Shown piece by piece: positions 25,170 to 37,151 of a stretch of DNA of 64,000 nucleotides. The position numbers and the translations under genes were made by a program. Under the pieces are notes generated by a model, which saw only the letters and a program-made list of their open reading frames with translations, was not told the origin of the DNA and did not search any database. How positions within the stretch are numbered: the first letter of the stretch is position 1; every line of letters starts with the position of its first letter. The stretch covers positions 89,736,942 through 89,800,941 of the forward strand of contig OX457056.1 of assembly GCA_949752795.1 (NCBI GenBank). Reading direction: 5' to 3'. Source of the DNA: Hyperoodon ampullatus. Taxonomy: Eukaryota; Chordata; Mammalia; Artiodactyla; Ziphiidae.

Positions 25170-28100
25170 CTTAAAACACAAAGGGAGGGAAGGGCGGGAA
25201 TCAGGTTATCCCAGAATGATGCCAGTATCTGTTGAATGAGATGCTTTGAAATCTCTGAAGAAGGGGCTGGAGAACTGACAAGTACAATGCACAGAAGGCA
25301 CAGGTCTGCCAGGATCCATGCTTCAGACTCATCTAACATTTACACCAGGCCCTGCCACACACCCCTCCAGACTTGTAGCCTCATCCAAAGGCAAGCCAGG
25401 CTACCAGTTTGTTACTGGGCATGTGGACCAGTCATCAAGGCACCACGATGGCCGAGTGACTGCAGAGTATGGAGGGAAGACGAAGTATACCAGAGTTTCA
25501 AAAAGATTGAGCCAAGAAGATGGGTTAGTGGCAAGAGAGGTTGGTAAGAATAACTGACTTTAATCCTTGAGACACGATCACTAGAGACGACGCTCAGCAA
25601 CAAGGAAAGGAACATACGCAATGTAGGGAATTATTTTTATGTCTTCCTCACAGCAGCAGTTTCTCCTGTCTAAATATTATTTTTCACAGTAGTTAAACAC
25701 TCGGAATTGTTACTGTTACTTAGCCGTTCCTTTGTAAATGTAAAGCTTTTGGTCCTTCATTAGCTCTATTTTGTCTCAAGCTGATTTTTGTCATAATAAC
25801 TACAAACCATATTTTGTCTCTGGTACTTAAAGCGATTTTCTACCATTTGTCCAGTTAAATAAGACAATCTTTTCTTCAAGATCATTAACTATTTTTAATC
25901 ATTAAATGTCTTCAGAATCAACTAATTTCACAACTCCAAGTTAAAAAAAAATTTTTTTACCATTAATGAGCACTGGAGCAAAACGAATCTAGCTATTATT
26001 CTTTAAAAAAATAACTACTTGATAAATTATGTTCTATTAATGTAAATTAAATTTATAATTAATGTAATATCTAAAACTAGAGAAGAACATATCAAAGTAT
26101 CTTCTGTGCTTGACATAAAATATCAGGAACAAAAGAAATATTAAACATAAATGATTAGTTTTTCTTACATTGCTCTAATGGTATCAATCAGAAATTAAAT
26201 ATTTTGAACCATACAGAAAAATTAAAACACATACCTTATTAGCTGCTTCCAAGGAACTTATTAGATTCTGCAGCTCTTCTTTACTCATTTCAACAGAATA
26301 CGGCTTGACTTCACCATTTTCTTTCACATCTAGATGAAGGTTTAAAAGTGGCATTTGTAGTGTAGCAATCTTGTCACTAGAAAGTGCAAGCTGTTTAAAA
26401 TGAGAAAAGTACTAATTAGTAAGTAGTATTAAAAAGGAATATATTAAATACGCATCAGAGCTTACAAACAACACGTTAAAGAAAAAAGAGTACTCCTGTT
26501 TGCTATGAAGTACAGGGAAACGTGAAAGGAATAAAAGAAATTAAACCCATGCCAAAGCAGCATATATCTGAAGAATAGAAAAAGAAAAGAGAGAAAGTAG
26601 TTTAGGGAAAAAAGACAACCAGTTAGGATTTTATGGTAGGAGTAGAAATCTAGAGCAGCGTTATGGCTGGGAAGTACTGAATGGGTCCAATGCATCAAGA
26701 AACAGAGAATTTTAAAGAAGTGTAATGATAACAAGAGGATGAAAGTCCGTGTACAAAGATAAAACTAAAAACACTGTAAGTCTCAGAAATTAAGATGCTT
26801 AAATAATGAGCAGCTAACTCTCTATTAAATTATTGAAAAATGTTATCAAGATACCATCTTTGATCAGAGCCACTCAACAAAAACACTTGACACTTTTACC
26901 TCTTCTAGTTTCCATCTAGAGGAAATGGAAGAACCAACCAACTGTTTACGATACTAAAGCTTTCTGAAACAAGCATCATAGCTTCACCAGCAGATGGCAA
27001 AGAGAAACTCAGTTTTCCTGGAATTTGAGCCAGTAACCCCACAATAACTGAATTTTGGAGTGCTACCACTTGCAAAAGTTTACTTGGGCAATAGTAAAGG
27101 ACTCCCTCCCTGACAACCAACCTCAAAGGATCTCCCTTGTGGTACACACACTACAGGACCAAACAAACCTTCACGTAGTTCCTCCATTCTCTCTCCAAAA
27201 TACAGGACCCATAGTATCTGAGAAAGCATCACCTTCAGGTTGTCTGCCTCATCAATAATTTTCCTCAATATTTCCAACAAGTTGTTTCTCAGCCTATGCT
27301 TGAGTACCAGCTATGAGAAGGAGTGTGCTAACTCAAAAAGAGGTTAAAATAATTTTCAGATACTCACAGTGGTTAAATTATTATTTCTTAGGTTGAATTG
27401 AAACCTGCCTTATTACAAATCATATACTTTAGCCTTTGTCCTATTCGCCAGAGCCACAGAGCACATATCTATTCCCTCATCTACATGACTTTTAGTCCTT
27501 TAATGACTTAAAGCTTTACTTAATTAAATTTATTTATTTATTTATTTATTTCCCTTTTCTTTGCTGTATGCGGGCCTCTCACTGTTGTGGCCTCTCCTGT
27601 TGTGGAGCACAGGCTCCGGACGCACAGGCTCAGCGGCCACGGCTCACGGGCCTAGCCGCTCCGCGGCATGTGGGATCTTCCCAGACCGGGGCACGAACCC
27701 ATGTCCCCTGCATCGGCAGGCGGACTCTCAACCACTGCGCCACCAGGGAAGCCCTTAATTAAATTTATTATACTTGTAATTTATTATACATGGTTTAGAT
27801 ATCTGCAGTGCACTTACTGATGCCCAAGTTAACACAAAAGATGTAATTTTAATTATCTTTGATACATTTTTAGGAAAATGTATTCTCAAAAATACAGAAA
27901 TTTTAGATATATAATATTACAAAAAATAAATCTACTCAAAAAATGAAATAAAAAGCATAAATACTCATAAATATATTCTCACCTTTAACTGCCAATCAAA
28001 ATCCTGTAGCTGTGAAGAGGAAATATCAACTATTTCTTCCAACAGAGCCTGCTTGATTTCATCTTTCCTACTTTTTAAGCATTTCATGATAGCTTCTTGA

Positions 28101-31100
28101 TGAGATGAATTCAGCTGATCCAACTGCTGAGATATCTATGAAAATAAAAATAGATGGTTAGAAAATAAGTGAAAGGGCCTGTTTATTCTTTTAAATTAAT
28201 TCTTATTGGAGTATGGCTGCTTTACAATGTGGTGCTAGCCTCCACTGCACAACAAAATGAATCAGCCATACACATAGAGATAGCCCCTCCCTTCTGGACT
28301 TCCCTCACATTTAGGTTACCACAGTGCATTAGGCAGAATTCCCTGTGCTATACGGTATGTTCCCATCATCTATTTTATACATAGTATTGATAATGTATAT
28401 GTGTCAATCCCAGTCTCCTAATTCCTCCCACACCACCCCTTTCCCCCTTGGTATCCATACATTTGTTCTCTACGTCTCTGTCATTATTTCTGCTTTGCAA
28501 ATAAGACCACCTATACCACTTTTCTAGATTCCATGTATATGCGTTATTATACGATATTCGCTTTTCTCTTTCTGACTTACTTCACTCTGTATGACACTCT
28601 CTAGGTTCATCCACGTCTCTACAGATGACCTAATTTCACTCCTTTTTATGGCTGAGTAATATTCCACTGTATACATGTACCACATCTTCTTTATCCATTC
28701 CTCTTTTGATGGACATTTAGGTTGCTTCCATGTCCTGGCTATTATAAATAGTTCTGCTATGAACACTGGGGTGCATGTGTTTTTTTGAATTATGGTTTTC
28801 TCTGGGTATATGCCCAGTAGTGGGATTGTTTGGTCATATGGTAGTTCTAGTTTTAGTTTGTTTAAGGAACCTCCATACTGTTTTCCATAGCAGCTGTATC
28901 AATTTACATTCCTACCAACAGTGTATGAGGGTTCCCTTTTCTCCACACCCTCTCCACCATTTATTGTTTGTAGATTTTTTGATGATGGCCATTCTGACCG
29001 GTGTGAGGTGATACCTCATGGTAGTTTTGATTTGCATTTCTCTAATAATTAGTGATGCTGAGCATCTTTAGGGCCTTTCTGTTTAAAATGTAAACAACAG
29101 TCACACTCTCCTTTCACATATCCTTTAAAATAGTAGTATCAATAAATGAAAAAAAAAACTTCTATAACCATGAAACAATAAGATGAGGATGCATAACCAA
29201 TAAATGAAGTCTTAACAAATTTTTGCAAAACAGAAAGTAAAAAGGGCTGACCAATGAAGCAGAGTAAGAGTGAATACACTTGGAAACCACTAAAGCTGGT
29301 ATACCTATATTAATGTATCAGAAAACATAGACTTTAAGAAACAGAGGATAGCAAAAGGGTTGTTCAACAGAAATACATAACAATCATAAATGTGTGTGCA
29401 CCTAATAACACCGCTTCAAAATATACAAAGCACCAAAACTTGGCAGAAAAAGAGAAATGGGTAAATCAACTTTCATAATTAGAGATGTTAACAAACCTCT
29501 CAGTAACTGATAGAAAGAGACAAAAAAATCAGTAAAAATATAGCATTGAAAAACATTTTCTGCTTAACCTAACTCCACATAGAACACTACACCCTAGGAT
29601 TGCAGAATACATATTATCTTCAAATGTATATGGGACATCCCCGAAAATGAACCATATGCTGAGCCATGTCGCAAATCACAATAGATTTCAAAGGATTGGA
29701 ACCATACTATTTATATTTTTGAGCCACTGTGTAATTAAATCATAACTGAAAAAAAAATTCCAAACATCTGAAAATTAAGCAACATGGTAACACAGTACTA
29801 AGTGACAAAAGAAATAAATCTTGCATAAACACTTTCAGAGAAAAAGAAAAAAAAAAAACAACTTCCTAATTCATTCCATGAGACCAGAATAAAACTTTAT
29901 ATTCTGACAAAAACATTATAGGAAAAAAAAATGGGCCAATATCACTCAAATATAGATGAAAAAATCCTAAACAAAATATTGGCAAATCAAACCAAAAGAT
30001 ACATTAAAAAAAGATAATACATCATGACCAAGTTGAGTTTATTTTGGCAATGTAAGGTTAGTTTAACATTCAAAAATCAATGCAAGGCATCACATTAACA
30101 AAATTAAGGTGAAAATAATAAATAAATTCAGGAAAAAAGCATTTGATAAAATTCAATACCTATTAATGATAAAAATTCTCAGCAAAGTAAGAATTGTAGG
30201 AAGCTTCTTTAATCTAATCACAGATACCCATAAAATCATACAGATAACACACTAAATTGTGAAACAGTGAACACATACATTCTCTGTAAGGTCAGGAACA
30301 AGGCACTGCTTTTTTTTTCCCCCCAAAACTGTCCTGAAGGTATTAGCCAGTGCAATAGAGGGAAAAAAAAGAAATAAAAGGTATGACTGCATACAAAAAA
30401 ATCCAAAAAAATTTATAAACCATTATATATAGTAAATAAATTTAGAAAGACTGTGGGACAAAGTATATAAAAATCAACAGTTTCCACATACTAGCAATAC
30501 GCAATTGGAGAGCAAAATTAAAGAACATCAGAAACATCAGTTACTTAGAAATAAATCCAACAAAATATTTGCAAGACCTCTACGCTGAAAACTACAAAAT
30601 ACTAGAGCAAAACTGAAGTTAATCTAAATAAGTGGAAGATTATACCATATTCATAGATCAGAAGGCTCAGTACTGTTAAGATGTCACTTCTCTCCAAAAC
30701 AGTCTAGAGATTCAGTGCAATCCCATGCTATGCACTTAATGTCCCCTAAAAATTCATGTTAAAACTCTGACCTTCAAGGTGATGTCGAGAAATGGGGCCT
30801 TTGAGAGGTAATCAGGTTTAGATGAGGTCATAAAGGTGGGACCCTCATGATAGGATTAGTGCCCTTATAAGAAGCACCAGAGAGTTTGCTCTCTGTCTCC
30901 ACCCCTACCCCCACAGCCATGTGAGGACACAGTGAGAATGCAATCATCTGCAGCAAGGAAAAAAGCCCTCACCAGGGGCCAGGATCAGCCGTACCTTGAT
31001 TCTGGACTCCCTAGACTCTAGAACTGCAAGAAATTAATTCCTGTTATTTAAGCTACTCACTCCAAGGTATTTTGTTGTGACAGCCCAAGCTAATACTCCC

Positions 31101-34100
31101 CATCAAAATTCCAGCAGGTTTTTTGGTTAAAACTGACAAGCTGATTTTAAAATGCACCTGAAAATACAAAGGATCTAGAGTAACCAAAGCAATCTTGAAG
31201 AAACACAAGGTTGAAGCTCTTCTACTACCAGATATCAAAACTTAATGTAATACAGCTTTAATTCTACAATAATTAAGACATTGCAGTATGGGCAAACATA
31301 GACAAACAGACTAATGGAGTAGAAAGAGTCCAGATAGAGAACCATACATATATGGTCACCTGATTTCCGAGAAAGGCTGCACAGCAATTCTATGGGGCAA
31401 GGATGGTCATTTCAATAAATGGTACTAGATCAAGTGGATATCATATGGAAACATTTTAATCTGACCTCTACTCCATACACAAATATTAATTCAAAATGCA
31501 TCACTGACATAAATGTAAAAGCTAAAACAATCAAGCTTCTACAAGAAAGCATACAAAAACATCTTCATGGCTCTGGCACAAATATTTCTTAAACACAGCA
31601 TTAATATCACTAACCATCAAAAGAAGTACGGATAAATTGGACTTGATTAAAATTCAGAACTTCTATTCACCAAAAGATACTATTAAGAGACTGAAAAGGC
31701 AGGTAACATAAAAGATATTTAAAATACATACATCCAAGAACTCATATTCAGAATATCATCGAAACCAAAATGACAAACATACATAACTACATTTTTTTTT
31801 CCAAGTGGGCAACCTACACAAACATGCCCAAATGACTTTTGACAAAGGTACAAAAGCAATTCAATGGAAGGATACCCCATGACCCTGAAATTTCACTTCA
31901 AGATGTGTATCCTAGAAAAGCTGGCCCATGTGTGTGCAAAAAGACACATACAAAATGTTTGTAGCAGCACTATTCATAATAATGAAAGAGGCAATGACCC
32001 AACTGTTCATCAGTAGGGGGATAGAAAAATAAGTCCTACTAATTCCTATCATCAAATACTACAAGGGGTTAAAATACATAAACCAGATCTACATTTATGA
32101 ACATTGGTAAATCTAAAATGCAATGTTGCAGAAAAATTACAAATGGATACAAACATTACCATCTACAAGTTACACATTTAAACAGCTCAAATAATTGTAT
32201 ATATTGCTTAAAGATGCAAATATTCACACAATATAGAACACAAAACACGCACACAACTTCACAAGTGGTAATCTCTAGGGGGAGGGTGATATTTATGTGT
32301 ATCTGTAATGCCTTGTTTCTAAAACACACACAAACCTGAAATACATAAAATAAAATTTTAACAACTGTTTAATTGTGGTAATGGGAATATAGGTGTCAGT
32401 AATATAACTTTCAATTTTCTTCTATATGACTTAAATGTTTCACAATTTTAAAATATACAAACAACCAAAAACAAAACTACAAAAATCCAGAACTTCCACA
32501 GATTTTCCACTTACAATTATGAGGTTTTTATTGTTATCTATTATACACTTAATAATGATGGCCCTTGTTTTATATAGTGCCCTGAAGACCAGCTTAATAA
32601 AAAAAAAATGTGAACACAAATTTATTATTTATCATAAGGTATATAAATTTGGAATGAAGTTACCTCTTCATCAGATAAATTTTTACCAACTACAGCTTTG
32701 AAAAAGTTGGTAATGTCTTCTAGAACATGCATCCATTCTATTGAATCCCAAACACTGTGATAATCCTGGTAGAGAGGATAAGTTCGGCCACAAATGCCAT
32801 CAATTATTTTGTGAAGAAGCTAGAGAGAAGAAAAAAGAGAAATAAATGTAATTATAAGTAAAATTATAAAACAGATTTATCTTCCTTATAGCACATAAAT
32901 GGTGTTGCGAGAAGTTCATGTTACCTTCAGGAGCAGTTGAGGTTGAAAAGCAGCTATCCTTAACATTATTTTATTAATTAAAAGTTAGAGGGCTTCCCTG
33001 GTGGCGCAGTGGTTGAGAGTCCGCCTAACGATGCAGGGGACACGGGTTCGTGCCCCGGTCCGGGAAGATCTCACATGCCGCGGAGCGGCTGGGCCAGTGA
33101 GCCATGGCCGCTGAGCCTGCGCGTCCGAAGCCTGTGCTCCGCAACGGGAGAGGCCACAACAGTGAGAGGCCCGTGTACGGCAAAAAAAAAAAAAAAAAAA
33201 AAGAGCTTCACTCACACACAAAAAAACAGACTTTCTGTAATTGTCCACCTTCAGAAGCTAAAATAATTTTATAGATACACTGTTGTTTCTCCAACGTTCC
33301 TGAAAGGAAGATGGTGAGTGTAAAAGTTTCTCCTTGGGATTCCTTAGACATCGGATTTATACCAATAACCAAAAAACAAGGTATGACTCTTAGATCAAAG
33401 TCTTTTTAACTGTAGATCTACACACCTCTTCTCTCCGTTTTCCACAACCACCACACTTATTTCTTTTGGTCCAAAAAAAGCCCTCGGTGTCTTTCTTCCT
33501 TTTTTACATTCCTTTCTCTCTACCCTACCTTAATGCCAGCAATGGAAACCCTAACACATATATAACTAAACATAGTAATTAAGACTGGATTTTGGAACAA
33601 AACTGGCTAGTCTGTATCCTATTTCCACTACATACTAGTTTTGCCAAGTTATTTAAACATTCTGTGCCTGTTTCCTCATGTGTAAAATGAGGATATCATC
33701 TATCCCTATAATGTTGTTGTATGGATTGAAGAATACATGCAGATCACTTGGCACACTCCTGGCATTAAATACTGCTTGCCATTGTTATCTTTCGTCATCT
33801 TATTATTATCATCATCACTATTACTACTACTCCTACTACTGGTACTATGTTCCATGACTTTAACATATATTAACTGAGTACCTACTATACCAGCACTATT
33901 CTAGGCAAATGATAAATATGGTTTTCCTTCTCAAGGGATATCTGTGTCTTGTAAGAAGCGTACTTGAACCCAAACAACTTGGAAATGCATTTAAGCAGCA
34001 AGGCTTCCAACTCTTTTCTCCTGGATCATATTCCAGTCCATTTTAAGCAGTAACTCCTCTATGACACCTCACATATTGGAACAGAGATGAGCAACTGGTG

Positions 34101-37100
34101 ACCCTACCTCCAAATAATGGCTAAAGCACTATGTGAACAGAAATTTTATTTATCATAAATTAACCAACATTTTCAACTTGAAATTCATTCAAAATTCTCT
34201 ACCTATATTTCACCTTATCCCAAACTGTCCCCCATGCTAAAACAAAACTCAGAACTCAAACTGAAAAATAAGAGTGCTATCCTTTTGGAATATATTTTTT
34301 TAATTAATTCACAAATATGTAATGAGCACTTCATTCCAGTTATTAAACAAGTTAATGTAAATACAAAGAAAAATAACTATAACAGCTACCATTTATAAAG
34401 CCCCAATTATGTACCAAACACTGTGCTGGTCTTCACTGTAACCCTGTGAAGTGAGCCTTGCTATTATCCCCATTTTACAAATGAGGAAACGGAGGATAAA
34501 TAAGATAAGGTCCTACATATCAGAGCCTCAGTCCATTAGAGAAAACTAATATATCAGTAAATAAATGTAACTTAGGATGATAGGAGTTATAGTACAAGTT
34601 TACAGAAGGTACAAAACAGCACAGAGGAAGGAGGGGAAAGTATGTCTTAAAAGGATGAGTAGTTGGCCAAACAGCAGAAGGGCATTTCTAGTCACAAGCA
34701 GCTGCATATGCAGATAAAAGTGTAAAACCACATGGTGCAATTTGGGAGATGACAGCATACAAAGCTGGAGAGGTAGTGGAGGCCAAATCACAAAGGGCCT
34801 TGTAAACAGTGCAAAAGAGCCGAAACTTTAATGTGTCTTCTGTAGGGAAGCAACCTATTCACATATCTGCATTATGGTTCTATAAATCTGCCAACAGGTC
34901 GGGAGATATAAGGAGGGAAAAGGGAAAGAGGTGAGTCCAAAGGCTCCCATCTTCCATTTACCAGCAAGAGATTGGGAGGGAGGGGGTGTTACTGTTGAGG
35001 ACACTCAAATGGGAGGCAGCAAGGAGGTAAAGAAGATGTGAAAAGGAGGACCAAGGATGATACTCAGAATTTCAGGTTGAATGACTCGGAAAGTGGCGGT
35101 GTCACAAACCAAAAATGAGGCTATAGCTACAGAAGGAGTAAGTCAGGGAGAAAGACGAGGAGCTCAGCCAAGGATATACTGAATTTGAGATACCTGTGGG
35201 TGTATCTAAGCAGCAGCCTGACACTCAGGGAAGAGATTTTTGGATCCAGAGATTCAGGAGTCATCTACATACCTGGCAGTAAAGGTTATGGGCCTTATCT
35301 TTGTAGTACGCAGGTAGAATGAAGACAGGAGCAGGAAGCTAATACAAGAGTCAAAGTCAACAGATCTGAGCATCTGTTTCCACTTTGCCACTTATTACTC
35401 CTGCTCACCTGTCTAGACTTAGTCTCCCTGCTCTGCTTCCCACTCTGAACTCCAGCCTCTAAAACTAGAGCAGGTCCTGAAATTTCCCTGGGGCTGGCTT
35501 TCTTCTTCTACCTTTGTACCTGCTATTCCCTGGCCTGAAACTCTCTCTCTCCCCTCTGCCCAGTTATTACAATAGTTTGACAACTTTGGGTAAGTTACCC
35601 AAACCCTCTACTGACATTTTAGTTTCCTCATTTGTAAAATCAGAGAAAAGAGTTAAGATGGTTTTTCTTGATCCTGGTAGGATAAGTAAGTTTATTCCCC
35701 TCTATCTCCCCACACTATCCCCATTGTAAATGGAACAGAGAAGGAAGGAAGGCGGAGATTTGGGACTTATAAAAGCTACATATCATGGACACTGAAAGCC
35801 AGGCCACCAAAGCCTGGGATCCAGATGTCAGGCCCAATGATAAAGCAGAGCTTAGTAAACATTAATTGATTCCTTGCTTCAGCAAACACTAATTAAGAAA
35901 TCACCTTGGGCCAGACATAACTCTCAAGAACTGGGGATATAAACAAAGTATCTACCCTGAAGGAGTTCCGAATGAAAGAGACCAGTGGCAAGAGGACCAG
36001 TTAAGCAGTTGTATTCAAGGAAGACTTAATCAGGCCTCACTTGCTGGGGGACAGAAAAAGTGGGAGTAAACATGTTAACATATTAATTACAATACAAAGT
36101 GTTAGCATTCTGAAGTCAGAGGGCAAAGGACCACAGTTCCTAGAGCTCATGCTGAAATTCAATTTTGCATATATACTGCCTTTTTTTTTTTTTTTAGCTG
36201 TTGGCAAATTTCCTTAGGGTCATGAGACCTGGGGCACTAAGGGTTTTTTAACTTGAAAGTTCAAGGGAGAAAAAACACTTCTCAGTCAGATTTTTCTCTT
36301 ACAGCAACCACTGGGATTTCTTCCTTTCACACAGGTCACAGTCAAAATTTCGTTATATGTACTTACCGTCTCCACATTTCTCTCACCTTTCAAACTAAAA
36401 ATCTGCTGCTGCCAAAAACAATACTTTAAACTGCCAGCGCCTTTGGTATTAAGGCTTAACACAGGAGCATGGTACACAGAGACTCCTGCTCACCTGTCTA
36501 GACTTAGTCTCCCTGCTCTGCTTCCCACTCTGAACTCCAGCCTCTAAAACTAGAGCAGGTCCTGAAATTTCCCTGGGGCTGGCTTTACTTCTTCTACCTT
36601 TGTACCTGCTATTCCTCTGGCCTGAAACTCTCTCTCTCCCCTCTGCCCAATCTGTTTCCTACTCCTCTTTCAGGACCCAAGCTAAAAATCTAGGCAGCTG
36701 CTCTGGAAAACCTTCCCTTGCCCCTTCAAATCTGGGTTGCTATCTCTCCCACAAACTCCCTACTGGGTAACTCAGTTTGGTTTCCTTGTTAGATAACAAG
36801 GTCCACCAGGGTACAGGCTGCCTCGGGCGCGGCCCGGCGGGCGTCTGCGTGCAAAACGCCCTGAGAGGCCGCTGGAGGCCGGGTCGCAGAGGTGGCGACC
36901 CAAGCCTCGGCCTCCTCAACTCTCCAGGGGACGCAGGGGGCGGGCCACCCGAAATCACACCGCTTCCTCCTCCTTCCTCTGGGAAACGGGCGCGAGCCCC
37001 GCAAAGGCGTCCAGGTGGGAACTGCCCCGCACGCCAGGCCGTCCTGGAGCCCGGCCCCGCGCAGCCGCCCCGGCGCCCTCCTTACCTGCAGGCCCAGCTC

Positions 37101-37151
37101 GGCAGGAAGCTTCTGCAGCCGCCACAGGGGAACCTCTTCTTCCGGCTCCAT
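25149..37151 (-). CDS. COMMD8: COMM domain-containing protein 8 (five exons)
   Basis: COMMD8 is one of ten COMMD proteins forming the heterodecameric ring of the Commander complex with CCDC22, CCDC93 and the retriever subunits. Commander recycles membrane proteins from endosomes; COMMD8 pairs are also linked to NF-kB control and chemoattractant-receptor signalling. Joining 37086-37151, 32664-32819, 27983-28135, 26235-26390 and 25149-25169 gives 552 nt: 183 residues plus stop, the length I recall for the human protein. Residues 1-22 start [19 protein letters not shown]. The helical N-terminal domain spans about 1-115. The COMM domain spans about 116-183, with the conserved tryptophan 122 in DFDWQ, then [10 protein letters not shown], and ends VVLQLK. 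Every intron is GT-AG and phase 0. The ATG has a strong context (G at -3, G at +4). There is no frameshift or missing exon. Confidence 0.95.
25170..26234 (-). other. COMMD8: COMMD8 intron 4
   Basis: No named repeat is recognised. A GC-richer island at about 25,250-25,610 has open frames in several phases (up to 103 codons on +), but I cannot relate them to a family. Confidence 0.7.
26235..26390 (-). CDS. COMMD8: COMMD8 coding exon 4
   Basis: 52 codons forming the core beta strands of the COMM domain ([20 protein letters not shown]) through SLEAANK. Donor AATAAG/GTATG, acceptor TTTAAACAG. Confidence 0.93.
26391..27982 (-). other. COMMD8: COMMD8 intron 3
   Basis: Contains one CHR-type SINE at 27,535-27,754. 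The remainder is AT-rich DNA in which I see no gene. Confidence 0.8.
27535..27754 (-). repeat. CHR-type SINE with (TTTA)n tail
   Basis: Reversed SINE whose tail has become a TTTATTTATT microsatellite. The 15-bp duplication TTAATTAAATTTATT is exact (27,520-27,534 and 27,755-27,769). It is in the same orientation as COMMD8. Confidence 0.95.
27983..28135 (-). CDS. COMMD8: COMMD8 coding exon 3
   Basis: 51 codons ([20 protein letters not shown] through FDWQLK). They link the helical N-terminal domain to the COMM domain and hold its conserved tryptophan. Donor TTAAAG/GTGAG, acceptor TTTTCATAG. Confidence 0.93.
28187..29068 (-). repeat. 5'-truncated L1, 3' end
   Basis: Read on the - strand it encodes the ORF2 C-terminus ([22 protein letters not shown]) with stops, followed by the 3' UTR. 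The flanks AGGGCCTGTTTA and AGGGCCTTTCTGTTTA look like a diverged target-site duplication. It is in the sense direction of COMMD8. Confidence 0.9.
29085..30724 (+). repeat. Old L1 ORF2-region fragment (L1M-type)
   Basis: Heavily mutated ORF2 DNA. Landmarks include CACCTAATAACACCGCTTC, GGCCAATATCACTCAAAT, ACATCATGACCAAGTTGAG and TCAACAGTTTCCACATACTA. No long frame survives. It is antisense to COMMD8. Confidence 0.85.
30726..31098 (+). repeat. MLT1-like solitary LTR (ERVL-MaLR)
   Basis: The LTR begins TGCTATGCACTTAATGTCCC and contains AATGGGGCCTTTGAGAGGTA, ATTAGTGCCCTTATAAGA and a C-terminal CTAGAACTGCAAGAAATTAA block. It interrupts the L1: GCAATCCC before and CCCATCAAAATTCCAGCAG after are adjacent in intact L1. 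Confidence 0.8.
31099..32470 (+). repeat. Old L1, continuation after the LTR
   Basis: Continues the same L1 with CCATCAAAATTCCAGCAG, CTACAATAATTAAGACATTG and AAATTGGACTTGATTAAAAT, then the 3' end near TAATCTCTAGGGGGAGG. Confidence 0.8.
32664..32819 (-). CDS. COMMD8: COMMD8 coding exon 2
   Basis: 52 codons ([20 protein letters not shown] through NLSDEE) of the helical N-terminal domain. Donor GAAGAG/GTAAC, acceptor TTCTCTCTAG. Confidence 0.95.
32990..33202 (+). repeat. CHR-type SINE, full length
   Basis: Complete element with an A tail of about 20 bases, antisense to COMMD8. The target-site duplication is not convincing (AAAGTTAGAG against AAGAGCTTC). Confidence 0.93.
33575..33792 (+). repeat. 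MIR SINE
   Basis: Long MIR copy: GCCAAGTTATTTAAACATTC, GCCTGTTTCCTCATGTGTAA, AATGAGGATATCATC and CACTTGGCACACTCCTGGCA in order. Confidence 0.9.
33793..33848. repeat. Trinucleotide-rich microsatellite
   Basis: Imperfect ATT, ATC and ACT units run on directly from the MIR 3' end. Confidence 0.85.
33865..33960 (-). repeat. L2 fragment, reverse orientation
   Basis: ACTGAGTACCTACTATACCA and ACTATTCTAGGCAAATGATA match a reversed L2 3' end. Confidence 0.6.
34380..34515 (-). repeat. MIR SINE, reverse orientation
   Basis: Reversed MIR landmarks AATTATGTACCAAACACTGT, GCTATTATCCCCATTTTACA and AATGAGGAAACGGAGG. Confidence 0.85.
34540..35310 (-). repeat. L2 LINE, reverse orientation
   Basis: A long reversed L2 segment: AAAGGGCCTTGTAAACAGTG, GACCAAGGATGATACTCAGA, ACTGAATTTGAGATACCTGT and TCAGGAGTCATCTACATACC fall in L2 order. 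Confidence 0.85.
35345..35660 (+). repeat. MIR SINE interrupted by a copied segment
   Basis: MIR sequence reaches TTTGCCACTTATTAC, is broken by the insertion at 35,399-35,563 and resumes TTATTACAATAGTTTGAC, TTTGGGTAAGTTACCC and TTTCCTCATTTGTAAAAT. Removing the insert and one TTATTAC restores a continuous MIR. Confidence 0.8.
35399..35563 (+). repeat. Copied segment (duplicate of 36,484-36,649)
   Basis: This 165-bp stretch matches 36,484-36,649 with no substitutions and two 1-base indels. It is flanked by direct repeats TTATTAC (35,392-35,398 and 35,564-35,570), as after a staggered-break insertion. Confidence 0.92.
35870..35995 (-). repeat. L2 fragment, reverse orientation
   Basis: GGGCCAGACATAACTCTCAA, GAACTGGGGATATAAACAAA and CCTGAAGGAGTTC match a reversed L2. 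Between 35,995 and 36,480 I see nothing but a T15 tract near 36,181. Confidence 0.6.
36482..36760 (+). repeat. L2 LINE fragment including source of the copied segment
   Basis: L2-like landmarks: CCTCTGGCCTGAAACTC, then CTCTTTCAGGACCCAAGCTA and GAAAACCTTCCCTTGCC. Positions 36,482-36,649 are the second copy of the local duplication. L2 sequence continues past its end, so this copy is probably the donor. Confidence 0.7.

Larger units (their letters stand above)
28136..32663 (-). other. COMMD8: COMMD8 intron 2
   Basis: Nearly filled by repeats: a young L1 3' end (-), then an old L1 (+) split by an MLT1 LTR. No gene is seen inside. Confidence 0.85.
32820..37084 (-). other. COMMD8: COMMD8 intron 1
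   Basis: Holds one young SINE, MIR and L2 fragments on both strands, and a locally duplicated segment (see 35,399-35,563). Its 5' end lies in the CpG island. Confidence 0.85.
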
